Assembly: GCA_002213445.1 (NCBI GenBank)
Contig: NJIE01000024.1
Span: 119,713 to 183,712 of the forward strand
Origin: Xenophilus sp. AP218F
GTDB lineage: Bacteria > Pseudomonadota > Gammaproteobacteria > Burkholderiales > Chromobacteriaceae
Direction: 5' to 3'
Length of the DNA: 64,000 nt
A model generated the notes under the pieces. The model made no database searches and was not told where the DNA came from. It was given only the letters and a program-made list of their open reading frames with translations. Made by a program: the position numbers and the translations under genes. Shown one piece after another: positions 56,430 through 64,000 of this stretch; the first letter of the stretch is position 1, and every line of letters begins with the position of its first letter.

Positions 56430-59400
56430 TTACTGAATTTGCCACCAGCCGCGCCAGTAGTATTTCTGCGCGGAGTTGGCCGTGGTGCAGCCCAGCTTGC
56501 CGTTGCCGCAACTGGTGCTGGTAGAGGTGTTGCCGCCGCCGGTCAGGATGGTGGCGCCCGCCGCGCTCTTGCCGGTGGTGACGATGGCCGGCATCGAGGC
56601 GAAGAAGCTGCCCAACTGTATCCCGGACAAGGCCATGCCGCCATAGGTATCCAGCGAGTTGACCGTGCCGTCGCCGTTGACGTCGAGGAACGGCGTGCTC
56701 GGCGCGCCGCCGGTGGCGTAATTCACCGCCATCAGGTAAGAGCTGCCGCCGGACTGGCAGGCCGAGCCGGTAGGCGTGTAGGTGGTGAACACCACGTTGC
56801 CGGAATACACCTGCGGGTCGGTCACCACGCGGGTATTGGCGGCGATGAAGCTCAGGTTGAAATACCAGCCGGAATACACCGGGCAGGTGCTGCCCACCAC
56901 GCAGTTGAGGGGCGGCACCGGGTTTTGCCAGTTGTAATTGGTGGTGGTGACCGTGTTGCTGGTGAAGCTGCTGGCGCCGGACGACAGGATGCTCTCGGCC
57001 TGCTGCAGCAGGTTGGACGGCTTCAGGCCCGAGCTGCTCAGGTTGTCGAACACGCCGTAAAACGCCTGGGTGTTGCTGTTGCTCAGGTCGGCCTGCGCCA
57101 ATAGCTGGCCGGTGCCGAAATACACCATCATGCCCTTGGTCCTGGGGTAATTGGGGTTGAGCGACACCGTAGGCGTGGTGGTGATCGGCTGCGGATTGCC
57201 GCTGCTGTCCTTGGCCGTGAACAGCAGGCGCGTCGTCCAGTTGGCCGGGTTGCTGGACGATACGTTCACCGCCCAGAGGTTGCCCTGCAAGTCGCCGGCG
57301 TAAACCATATCCACGGCGCTGCCCAGGTTGCCGCTGGTGCTGGTGGCCACCACCGACGACAGGCCCTGCGGCAAGCTGCTGTTGCAGGCCGCGGCCACCG
57401 CCGCGCACAGGTCGATCTTGGCCAGTTGCGCGCCAGTCTGCGGATTCACGGCGTAGAGAATGGCGTGGTTGACGCTGCTGTTGTAGCCGTTGCCGAAAAA
57501 CACGGCGAACGACGATGAGGCGTTGACGCGGGCGATGGCCGGCTTGCTGTAGGAATAGCCCATGCCGCTGTCGCTGAATTCCCACAAGACGGCGCTGGCC
57601 AGCGCCGTTTCGCTGGTCAGGCTGGACGGCGAGGTGACGTCGAGTCCGTAAACGGTTTGCCCGCCGCCGCCCAGCCCGCCGGTAAGCAGGGTATGCCAGC
57701 TGCCGTCGGCGAACATCACGTCGCCCGCCTGCGGCGAGCCGTCGACGAAAAACAGGTGGTTGTTGTTGTAGGCGCTGGCCGTCAGCTGATACAGATTGGC
57801 GAACACGCCGTTGGGAATGAAAGCGAACTGCTCCGCGCCGCTGGCGGCATTGAAGGCGTGCACCATGCCGTCGTTGGCGCCGACGTAGATCAGCGGCGTG
57901 CGGCTGGCCTGCTGTGAGGCGAAGGTGATGTAGCTGCTGTCCGGATAAGGCGCGCTGGGCGCGCCGACGTACACCGGGCCGCTGTTGACGATATCGCCCA
58001 GCAGGTGGGAGCGGTTGCGGAAACCGCCGCCGTTCTGGATTTCCTGCGACTTGTCGCCGCGCAGGTAGCTGAGCCGCAAGCTGCCCTTGCCGTCGGAGCT
58101 GGGCTGCAGTTGCGCCTGCTGGGCGCTGTTGATCCCGGCGCTGCCGCTGACCGGCCACTGGAACGGCACGCCCTTGCCCCCGGCGCTGTCCCAGGTGGCG
58201 ATGAGCCGGCTGTTCTTCCAGCCCTGATTGCTGGCGAAACCGTCCACCTGAGTCTGCGCCTGCCAGGTGGGATTGACCGCCACTTGCAGATTGCCGTTGG
58301 CCACCAGCGAGAAGTTGGACAGATTGCCGGTCCAGTCATTGCTGGGCGTATCGCTCGGGTTGAAGCTGGCCAGATAGGACTGCGAATTGACGTTGAGCGA
58401 CGTGGTGTTCAGCGATACCGCGGCCTGATCGTAACTGCCCTTCTGGATCTGCACCAGGATGGAGCTGAGCGCGCTGGAAAAAGCCTGCGGGTTGACCGCC
58501 GGGTAATAGTTGCCGGTGCCGCCGGCCACCGCCATCGCCGTCAGCGTGGCTGCCGCCGAAGGGTTTTCCGCCGGCGCCACGCCGGCGCCGAGGCCAATGA
58601 CGAAAGTCTTGATGCCGTTGCTTGCCAGCGTCTGGATCTGGGTGACGGCATCCACCAGCGCCTGGTCGTTGGTGACGCTGCTGCTGGTATTGAGCGAGCC
58701 GTCGTTGTTGAACTTGGCGTACACGTTGTAGCCGTTGGGCGCAGGCGAGGCCGCGGCGCTGCCCAGCGGCGGCCAGTATTTGCCGTTCTTGTCCTGCGTC
58801 GGCAAGCCGTCCGTCACCAGCACCACGTATTTTTGCGGCGTGCAGCCGCCGGAACCGGAGCTGGAGGTCGGGAAAGACGTCTGCGCGGTTTTCAGCAGCG
58901 CGTAGATCGGCGATTGCCCGGCCGCCGCCTTGATTTCCGTGGTGTTCTTGTTATTGGTTTCCGGCTGCAGATAAGGCGAGAAGGCGTTGTAGGCCGTGGT
59001 CAGCGCCGACGAGGACGGCGCGCTGCCCAGGTTGGTCATCGCCACATTGGTGGCCGCGCCGCTGTAGGACTGCGAGCCGCCGTAGCCCCAGCCGCGCTGC
59101 ACGTACATCACCTGCGGCGAAAACGGCACGAAACCGGCGTTGGTGGGCGAGGTGCCGCCCAGGCCGGTGGACGGCGCGGTGCGGCTGTAGGACACCGTGA
59201 TCGAGCCGTTGTTGTAATTGGACAGCGAGTAATACGTGTAGGGGTTGCTGGGGCTGACCGTGCCGTAGGTCATGAAGACCGGATTCAGGCCCGAGGTATA
59301 CAGCACGTCGTTGATGCTGGCGTCGTCGCTGGTGGCCGCCACCACCATGTACTGGTAGCTGCCGATGCCGCTGTTGCCCAACGCGCTGGCGATCGAGCCG

Positions 59401-60095
59401 CAGTTGCTTTTCACCGAGGACGACGGCGAGCTGCCGTAGTTGTAGCAAGGGTTGAAGACCGTATTGGTGCTGGCGGTGGCGGTCGGCGTGTTGGTGAAGG
59501 TGAAGCCGCCGCTGGGCGACATGTAATACACCCAGGTGGTGTAGGCGGCGGTATTGCTCATGCTGTAGGACAGCAGGCCGAAGTCGGTGGTCGCCAGATA
59601 GCTGTTGAGTATCGACAAGATGCCGGCCTTGGCGACATTCAGCCGCGAGGGGCTGTTGTCGGCAGTGTAGCCGGCGCCGTTGGTGGCGGTGTAGTTCTGC
59701 ATGCTGCCGGCCGCCCCGCCGCTGATCGGCGGGATGAAGCCGGCCGGCACTTCGAACTGGGCGGGCGAGCTGGAGCCGGACAAGCCGCTGACGCTGCCGG
59801 AGCCGGTCATCAGCTGGCCGCCGCGGCCGGTATACGTAGACGAAAAGCCGTTGCCGTCGCAGCCCGCGCCCGTCGTGCCGGAGCCATTGCAATAGGTGAT
59901 GGTGCCGCCGTCCATCGATTCGGAGTTGGTCACCGCGATCATCACCTGCGGCCGCACCGGCGTGGTGATGGTCAGCGGCGTCTGCGAAATGGCGATGACC
60001 GGCGTGGACGCCGCCTGGCTGGCCATGTAAGCCAGCGCCCCCGCTCCGATCGCCGCCGCCAACGCCAGCCACAGCGGATATTTGAAAAGCTTCAT
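56430..60095 (-). CDS. pilY1: Pilus tip adhesin PilY1/PilC
   Basis: PilY1 sits at the pilus tip, promotes extension and binds surfaces. The 1221-residue protein has an N-terminal signal or anchor segment and a von Willebrand A-like part whose metal site is degenerate (VTNSESM instead of DxSxS). A Ser/Thr/Asn-rich stretch follows, then a C-terminal beta-propeller (VYAGDLQGNLWAVNV). An EF-hand-like loop, DVNGDGTVNSLD, lies at about residues 1138-1149. The ATG at 60095 with GAGG upstream is chosen over a GTG at 60107. It lies between pilX and pilE. Confidence 0.92.
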   Translation of the reverse strand: MKLFKYPLWLALAAAIGAGALAYMASQAASTPVIAISQTPLTITTPVRPQVMIAVTNSESMDGGTITYCNGSGTTGAGCDGNGFSSTYTGRGGQLMTGSGSVSGLSGSSSPAQFEVPAGFIPPISGGAAGSMQNYTATNGAGYTADNSPSRLNVAKAGILSILNSYLATTDFGLLSYSMSNTAAYTTWVYYMSPSGGFTFTNTPTATASTNTVFNPCYNYGSSPSSSVKSNCGSIASALGNSGIGSYQYMVVAATSDDASINDVLYTSGLNPVFMTYGTVSPSNPYTYYSLSNYNNGSITVSYSRTAPSTGLGGTSPTNAGFVPFSPQVMYVQRGWGYGGSQSYSGAATNVAMTNLGSAPSSSALTTAYNAFSPYLQPETNNKNTTEIKAAAGQSPIYALLKTAQTSFPTSSSGSGGCTPQKYVVLVTDGLPTQDKNGKYWPPLGSAAASPAPNGYNVYAKFNNDGSLNTSSSVTNDQALVDAVTQIQTLASNGIKTFVIGLGAGVAPAENPSAAATLTAMAVAGGTGNYYPAVNPQAFSSALSSILVQIQKGSYDQAAVSLNTTSLNVNSQSYLASFNPSDTPSNDWTGNLSNFSLVANGNLQVAVNPTWQAQTQVDGFASNQGWKNSRLIATWDSAGGKGVPFQWPVSGSAGINSAQQAQLQPSSDGKGSLRLSYLRGDKSQEIQNGGGFRNRSHLLGDIVNSGPVYVGAPSAPYPDSSYITFASQQASRTPLIYVGANDGMVHAFNAASGAEQFAFIPNGVFANLYQLTASAYNNNHLFFVDGSPQAGDVMFADGSWHTLLTGGLGGGGQTVYGLDVTSPSSLTSETALASAVLWEFSDSGMGYSYSKPAIARVNASSSFAVFFGNGYNSSVNHAILYAVNPQTGAQLAKIDLCAAVAAACNSSLPQGLSSVVATSTSGNLGSAVDMVYAGDLQGNLWAVNVSSSNPANWTTRLLFTAKDSSGNPQPITTTPTVSLNPNYPRTKGMMVYFGTGQLLAQADLSNSNTQAFYGVFDNLSSSGLKPSNLLQQAESILSSGASSFTSNTVTTTNYNWQNPVPPLNCVVGSTCPVYSGWYFNLSFIAANTRVVTDPQVYSGNVVFTTYTPTGSACQSGGSSYLMAVNYATGGAPSTPFLDVNGDGTVNSLDTYGGMALSGIQLGSFFASMPAIVTTGKSAAGATILTGGGNTSTSTSCGNGKLGCTTANSAQKYYWRGWWQIQ

Positions 60096-60103
60096 CGCCT
60101 GCC

Positions 60104-60637
60104 TCACTGGGAAAAGATCGCCTGCAACACCACCGGGTTGCTGCCGTTGCCGGACACCGCGCGGGTGGTCACCCGGTAAGTCGTGCCCCCCGCCGCCTGT
60201 CCGTATTGCTGGCGGTTGCCGCTGGAGACGCCGGGCAAGGCCACCGCCGGCAGTTTCTCCACCACGTAGCTGCTGCCCTGATAGCCGCTGACCGCTTTGG
60301 ACGTATTGCTCCAGAACGCGCTGCTGCCCAGGTTCTGCTGCCAGAGCGGCGTCTGGCTGGCGTTGAACTGGTAATAGCCGTTGTTGCCGGACAGGGTGAA
60401 AGTCTGGCTGCTGAAGCCGCCCTGCAGCATGGCGGTATAGGCCTGGCGCAGGCTGCCTTCCGCCACTTGCATGTCGGTCATGTAGCTGGCGTTGTTGCCG
60501 GCGAGGTGCAGCTGGGTCAGCGATTGCGAGCTGCCGGCCAGGCCCAGGATCATGATCACCAGCATGAACAGCAGCGCCACGATCAGCACCGCGCCGCGTT
60601 CCCGCGCGCGAGCGGCAAGGGGGTGTCGAATGCTCAT
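60104..60637 (-). CDS. pilX: Minor pilin PilX
   Basis: The 177-residue protein starts with a basic leader ending in Gly15, then AVLIVALLFMLVIMILGL. It lacks the usual mature Glu5, as is normal for PilX. The body is a small globular domain. It overlaps pilW's end and precedes pilY1, the standard position. Confidence 0.88.
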   Translation of the reverse strand: MSIRHPLAARARERGAVLIVALLFMLVIMILGLAGSSQSLTQLHLAGNNASYMTDMQVAEGSLRQAYTAMLQGGFSSQTFTLSGNNGYYQFNASQTPLWQQNLGSSAFWSNTSKAVSGYQGSSYVVEKLPAVALPGVSSGNRQQYGQAAGGTTYRVTTRAVSGNGSNPVVLQAIFSQ

Positions 60638-61698
60638 AATCCGGCGTTCCTCAACGAAACCGTCATGGTGTAGACATGGCGCAGGCGGCTGTCGCACGGC
60701 ACCTTGACGGTATTGTTCAACACCGTCCACTGCGTCGCGTTGCCGCAACCGCCTGCGCCGCCCTTGCTGGGCGCGGAGCCGGCCGGGCCTTCCAGCAGCA
60801 GGGCGATGCGCAGGCTGTTGACCTGACTCCAGTTGGCCACCTGGCCTGCGCTGACGTACTGCGTGGTCTGCCCCGGCGAGCCGCCGATGCCGTACAGCAC
60901 CTGCATCGTGTCCACGCCGGGCGCCAGCGGGGTAAACGTCCAGCTGTTGGCGGTGCCGTCGTACACGCCCTGGTACAGCGCGCTCTGCGCGCCGGGAGCC
61001 TGGCCGACGAAGTACGCCACCTGCGCGATGGGAGCCGCCACTGCGCCCTGGGCGTACTTGCTGTCCAGCCCGGCCGCCAGCGTCAGCGTGTAACTGCCGC
61101 TGGCCGCGGCGATGCCGCTCAACTGGGTCAGCATGGCCTGGGCGCAATTGCTCACCGCCAGGAAATTGCCGGCCGCCACGCCGGACGCCGACTGGGTTTG
61201 CAGCGTAGTCGCGCCTTGCGCGGCGTCGGCGCTCACCCACAGCGGGGCGCTGCCGCTGGTCTGCCCGGCAAACACCAGGACATCGCTGCCCGGCTGCACC
61301 TGCCCCAGCAAGCTGCCGTCCAGCGCCGGGCTCCAGTGGCTGGCGGTGGAATCGTTGCCGCCGTTCGGCGTCAGGTTCAGGGTGGAAGACGCCACCTGCG
61401 CGCCGTAGCCCGTCACCGGCAAGCTGAAATTGCCCAGCACTCCGGTGGCCGTGATCTGGCTATCCACCGTGGAAGCGCTGGAGCAGCCGTAAAAGCCGGC
61501 GCTGCGCGCGGATTGGGCGATCTGGTTGGCTACCGTGGCGCCGACGTTCTGCAAAGCGCCCTGTCCGGAGCCAGTGGAATAATTCTGCCGCCCCGCCACC
61601 ATCACCCCCACCAGCGCCGACAACAGCAACAAGCCGATGGTGACCGCCACCATCAGCTCGACCAGAGAAAAGCCCGCCTGCCTGGCCGCCGGCTTCAC
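60634..61698 (-). CDS. pilW: Minor pilin PilW
   Basis: The 354-residue protein starts with GTG overlapping the pilV stop. Its leader ends in Gly9, followed by FSLVELMVAVTIGLLLLSAL with Glu5. A large globular domain follows, rich in Ser, Gly and Ala, with several cysteines. Position pilV-pilW-pilX fits the family. Confidence 0.9.
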   Translation of the reverse strand: MKPAARQAGFSLVELMVAVTIGLLLLSALVGVMVAGRQNYSTGSGQGALQNVGATVANQIAQSARSAGFYGCSSASTVDSQITATGVLGNFSLPVTGYGAQVASSTLNLTPNGGNDSTASHWSPALDGSLLGQVQPGSDVLVFAGQTSGSAPLWVSADAAQGATTLQTQSASGVAAGNFLAVSNCAQAMLTQLSGIAAASGSYTLTLAAGLDSKYAQGAVAAPIAQVAYFVGQAPGAQSALYQGVYDGTANSWTFTPLAPGVDTMQVLYGIGGSPGQTTQYVSAGQVANWSQVNSLRIALLLEGPAGSAPSKGGAGGCGNATQWTVLNNTVKVPCDSRLRHVYTMTVSLRNAGL

Positions 61699-62162
61699 AT
61701 CACCGTCCTCAGGCTTTGCGTGGCCACGCCGCCTCCGACGCCGGCATCGTTCCACCATACCTGCACCACGCGCTCGGTGGCCGCCCCGCCCGCCGGCTGG
61801 GAGATGCTGCCTGTGCCGCCCGGCAGATTGTTCTGCAAATCGGTCAGCCATTGGTATTTGTCGAAAGTGGCCATGGCGCTGGATGAGCAAGCGGATGACT
61901 GGCAATCGCTTTGCAAGGTGGACGGCGCGGTGCCGGAGGCGACGTCGTAAGCGCCGGCGCCGACCTGCCCGGAGTTGGCCCGCATCCGGTCCACCATATC
62001 GTAAGCGTACTGGGTGGCGATCTGCCGCATGTAACCGGAACTGCTGGCGCGCTCGGCCTGCAACATCACCGATACGGCGGCCAGTACGCCCAGAGCCAGC
62101 ACCAGCATGGACACCAACACTTCCAGCATGGTGAAGCCGGCGGCTTTGCGAATGCGCGACAT
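61695..62162 (-). CDS. pilV: Minor pilin PilV
   Basis: The 155-residue protein has the leader MSRIRKAAG, then FTMLEVLVSMLVLALGVLA with Glu5. The internal GVLAAVSVMLQAERASSS and YAYDMVDRMRAN segments are typical of PilV. A strong GGAGGAAAG ribosome site precedes the ATG, marking it as the first gene of pilV-pilW-pilX-pilY1-pilE-fimT. The promoter should lie in 62163-62366. Confidence 0.9.
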   Translation of the reverse strand: MSRIRKAAGFTMLEVLVSMLVLALGVLAAVSVMLQAERASSSGYMRQIATQYAYDMVDRMRANSGQVGAGAYDVASGTAPSTLQSDCQSSACSSSAMATFDKYQWLTDLQNNLPGGTGSISQPAGGAATERVVQVWWNDAGVGGGVATQSLRTVM

Positions 62163-62366
62163 CTTTCCTCCCCGCGGTTTTCCGTCCATCCCATGCTGGA
62201 AAGATAGAAGAAGCGGCGTCAGGACGGCGCGCCGGCCGACGAAAGCCGCGTCTTCGGGGACAAACGGCATGCCCCGGCGCAGAAGGGCTTAGCGGCCGCA
62301 AAAATGCACTTGTTTCAACGCCGCCAACGCGGATAATGACATGACTCTTCCTTGCCAGATAACATC

Positions 62367-63668
62367 ATGTCCCATTTGCTCGTTCGCGGCGGCGCGCCAT
62401 TGCGCGGCCGCATCACTCCCTCCGCCAACAAAAACGCCGTACTGCCCATCCTGTGCGCCACCCTGCTGACCCGCGACCCGGTCGTCCTGCACGGCGTGCC
62501 GGACATCACCGACGTGCGCAAGATCATCGCCGTATTCAAATCCTTCGGCAGCCGCGTCGAAGGCGGCCTGGACGGCGGCCCGCTGACCATCTGCCACGCC
62601 GACGCGAAATTCGACGCCGAAACGCACCATCTGCCGCAGGAAATGCGCTCCTCCATCATGCTGGTGCCCGGCCTGCTGGCCCGCTACGGCGCGGCGCGCA
62701 TCGAAAACGACGTGCAGGGCTGCACGCTGGGCGCGCGCGAAATCGACCCGCACATCGACGTGTTCACCGGCTTCGGCAGCGTGGTGGAACCGCTGCCCGG
62801 CCGCATCAAGGTCACCGCGCCCAACGGCCTCTCCGCGTTCAACCACTGGCCCGACTACGCCTCGGTCACCACCACGGAAAACTTCGTGATGTGCGCCGCG
62901 CTGGCCAAAGGCACCGCGGTGCTCACCAACGCCGCGTCCGAGCCGCACGTGCAAGAATTCTGTCGTTTCATGGCCGCCATGGGCGCGCGCATCGACGGCA
63001 TCGGCACCTCCCGCCTCACCGTGCGCGGCGTCGATACGCTCAAGGGCGTCGAGTTCTCCTTCGTCGAGGACTTCCACGAAGTCGTCACCTTCCTCGCTCT
63101 CGGCGCCATCACCGGCGGCGACATCGAGGTCAGGAACAGCGCGCCGGAATTCTTCCCGCTGATCGATCGCACCTTCGCCAAATTCGGCATCCGCATCGAG
63201 CACAAGGACGGCTGGTCGCGCGCGCATTACGACGAACTGCGGGTGGCGGAGCCGTTCACCAAGAACATCCTGCCCAAAATCGAGGCCGCGCCCTGGCCCT
63301 ACCTGCCGGTCGATCTGCTGCCCATCTTCATCGCGCTAGGGGTGAAGGCGCAGGGCAACATGATGTTCTGGAACAAGATTTACGACGGCGCGCTGGGCTG
63401 GACGTCCGAGCTTGGCAAATTCGGCGCTCACGCCTTCATTTCCGACCCGCACCGGGTGGTGATTTTCGGCGGCAAGCCGCTGACCCCGGCGGAAGTGGAC
63501 AGCCCCTACATCATCCGCGTCGCCATCGCCCTCCTGATGCTGGCCTCCAGCATCGAAGGCACCTCGCGCATCCTCAACGCCACCCCGATCCGCCGCGCGC
63601 ACCCGCGCTTCGTCGAGAACCTGGTCAGCCTGGGCGCGCAGATCGAGTGGCAGAACATCGAGGATTGA
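62367..63668 (+). CDS. Divergent MurA-family enolpyruvyl transferase
   Basis: The 433-residue protein belongs to the UDP-GlcNAc enolpyruvyl transferase family. Lys22-Asn23 match the substrate-binding pair (SANKNAVLPIL), and Cys119 in QGCTLGAR matches the catalytic cysteine. ENFVMCAALAKGT and GAHAFISDPHRVV fit the fold. But the RIETGT motif reads FHEVVT, FPTDMQ reads LPVDLL, and the DLRAG region reads YIIRVA. It may therefore act on a different substrate, with a canonical murA elsewhere (inference). No clear ribosome site precedes the ATG; a TTG five codons upstream is an alternative. Confidence 0.85.
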   Translation: MSHLLVRGGAPLRGRITPSANKNAVLPILCATLLTRDPVVLHGVPDITDVRKIIAVFKSFGSRVEGGLDGGPLTICHADAKFDAETHHLPQEMRSSIMLVPGLLARYGAARIENDVQGCTLGAREIDPHIDVFTGFGSVVEPLPGRIKVTAPNGLSAFNHWPDYASVTTTENFVMCAALAKGTAVLTNAASEPHVQEFCRFMAAMGARIDGIGTSRLTVRGVDTLKGVEFSFVEDFHEVVTFLALGAITGGDIEVRNSAPEFFPLIDRTFAKFGIRIEHKDGWSRAHYDELRVAEPFTKNILPKIEAAPWPYLPVDLLPIFIALGVKAQGNMMFWNKIYDGALGWTSELGKFGAHAFISDPHRVVIFGGKPLTPAEVDSPYIIRVAIALLMLASSIEGTSRILNATPIRRAHPRFVENLVSLGAQIEWQNIED

Positions 63669-63697
63669 TCCGGATTTTCCCATTGCGACAAAACGAC

Positions 63698-63726
63698 AAC
63701 GCCCGTGGCATCCACGGGCGTTTTTT
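63698..63726 (+). terminator. Terminator of the MurA-like gene
   Basis: An eleven-base stem AACGCCCGTGG/CCACGGGCGTT with loop CAT is followed by a six-base T-run. Between this and the next terminator (63727-63935) no gene is visible. Confidence 0.9.
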
Positions 63727-63935
63727 ACATTATGAACATCGATCCGGAATCGAAAGCAGCGAATATTTCTGAGGAATTGCGAATGTCTTTCTCTATTTGT
63801 GCGCAATCGCCAACCGCTTCGAGATCGATCTAACAACCGCTTTCCTCGACAAGGAACGCCGCAATAAACAGCGCCAGGCAACCGCCTCCTCGCCAGCCGG
63901 GCGGCATGGCGGTCGTTTTGGCGGCCGAAACGCAC

Positions 63936-63963
63936 AAAGCCCAGCTCGTTTGAGCTGGGCTTT
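63936..63963 (-). terminator. rRNA operon terminator
   Basis: The stem AAAGCCCAGCTC/GAGCTGGGCTTT with a GTTT loop lies just after the 5S rRNA 3' end on the minus strand. It could also act on plus-strand transcripts. Confidence 0.8.
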
Positions 63964-63974
63964 GTCTTATGGGG

Positions 63975-64000
63975 CGTCTGGCGGTGTCCTACTTTCACAT
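63975..64000 (-). rRNA. rrf: 5S rRNA, 3' end (partial)
   Basis: The last bases, read on the minus strand, give ATGTGAAAGTAGGACACCGC, followed by CAGACG. This is the 3' end of 5S rRNA, including the conserved GUGAAAGUAGG helix. The rest of the gene, and presumably 23S and 16S, lie beyond the right edge. The terminator beside it supports this. Confidence 0.88.

Noticed and set aside
63727..63935. A possible small gene or mobile-element scar between the two terminators near the right edge
   Set aside because: No open frame with a ribosome site, no terminal repeats, no tRNA-like structure seen.

Overview
The window looks like a chromosomal segment of a high-GC betaproteobacterium of the Neisseriales, most like Chromobacterium. 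The grounds are the gene orders leuS-lptE-holA, nadD-rsfS-rlmH, dusB-fis-purH-purD and zapB-zapA-6S RNA-fau, a pyruvate dehydrogenase operon whose E3 carries its own lipoyl domain as in Neisseria, and a type IV pilus minor-pilin operon. This is an inference from gene content, not a database match. Almost all of it is core genome. I see no insertion sequence, prophage, CRISPR array, toxin-antitoxin pair or defence island, and no tRNA gene.

Layout. 1-4 kb: the end of a group 2 capsule locus (kpsC cut by the window edge, kpsS) and a small outer-membrane barrel, with lower GC than the rest. 4-10 kb (mostly minus strand): galE, then dusB-fis-purH-purD, then the RNase P RNA gene. 10-20.4 kb: a large Cache-PAS-GGDEF-EAL c-di-GMP protein divergent from rnpB, an isochorismatase-fold protein without its cysteine, tamA-tamB and a HAD phosphatase. 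20.5-29 kb: a small secreted protein, the aceE-aceF-lpdA operon with paired palindromes between its genes, and a BepA-like protease. 29-36 kb: DUF2804 and a membrane protein, an acetate transporter, carbonic anhydrase, nadD-rsfS-rlmH, a TrmB-like methyltransferase and an MFS transporter. 36-44 kb: leuS-lptE-holA, a TauE-like permease, an EVE protein, small ORFs, fau, 6S RNA, zapA and zapB. 44-50 kb: a cobalamin uptake and salvage block, btuB-cobU-btuF behind a B12 riboswitch, with cobT-cobC-cobS divergent. 50-55 kb: speB, a DUF1275 protein, and the overlapping set rfaE2-birA-coaX-SPOR. 55-62 kb: pilV-pilW-pilX-pilY1-pilE-fimT. 62-64 kb: a divergent MurA-family enzyme, two terminators and the 3' end of a 5S rRNA on the minus strand, so an rRNA operon lies beyond the right edge.

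Functionally the segment supplies purine synthesis, pyruvate oxidation, B12 scavenging, envelope building (capsule, LPS via lptE and rfaE2, TamAB, a MurA-like enzyme), pili and translation or ribosome factors. The least explained items are the MurA-like enzyme with altered hallmark motifs, the cysteine-less isochorismatase homologue, the palindrome pairs in the pyruvate dehydrogenase operon, the inverted repeat over the aceE promoter, and the low-GC btuB inside a GC-rich cobalamin block. No clearly new multi-gene system is visible.
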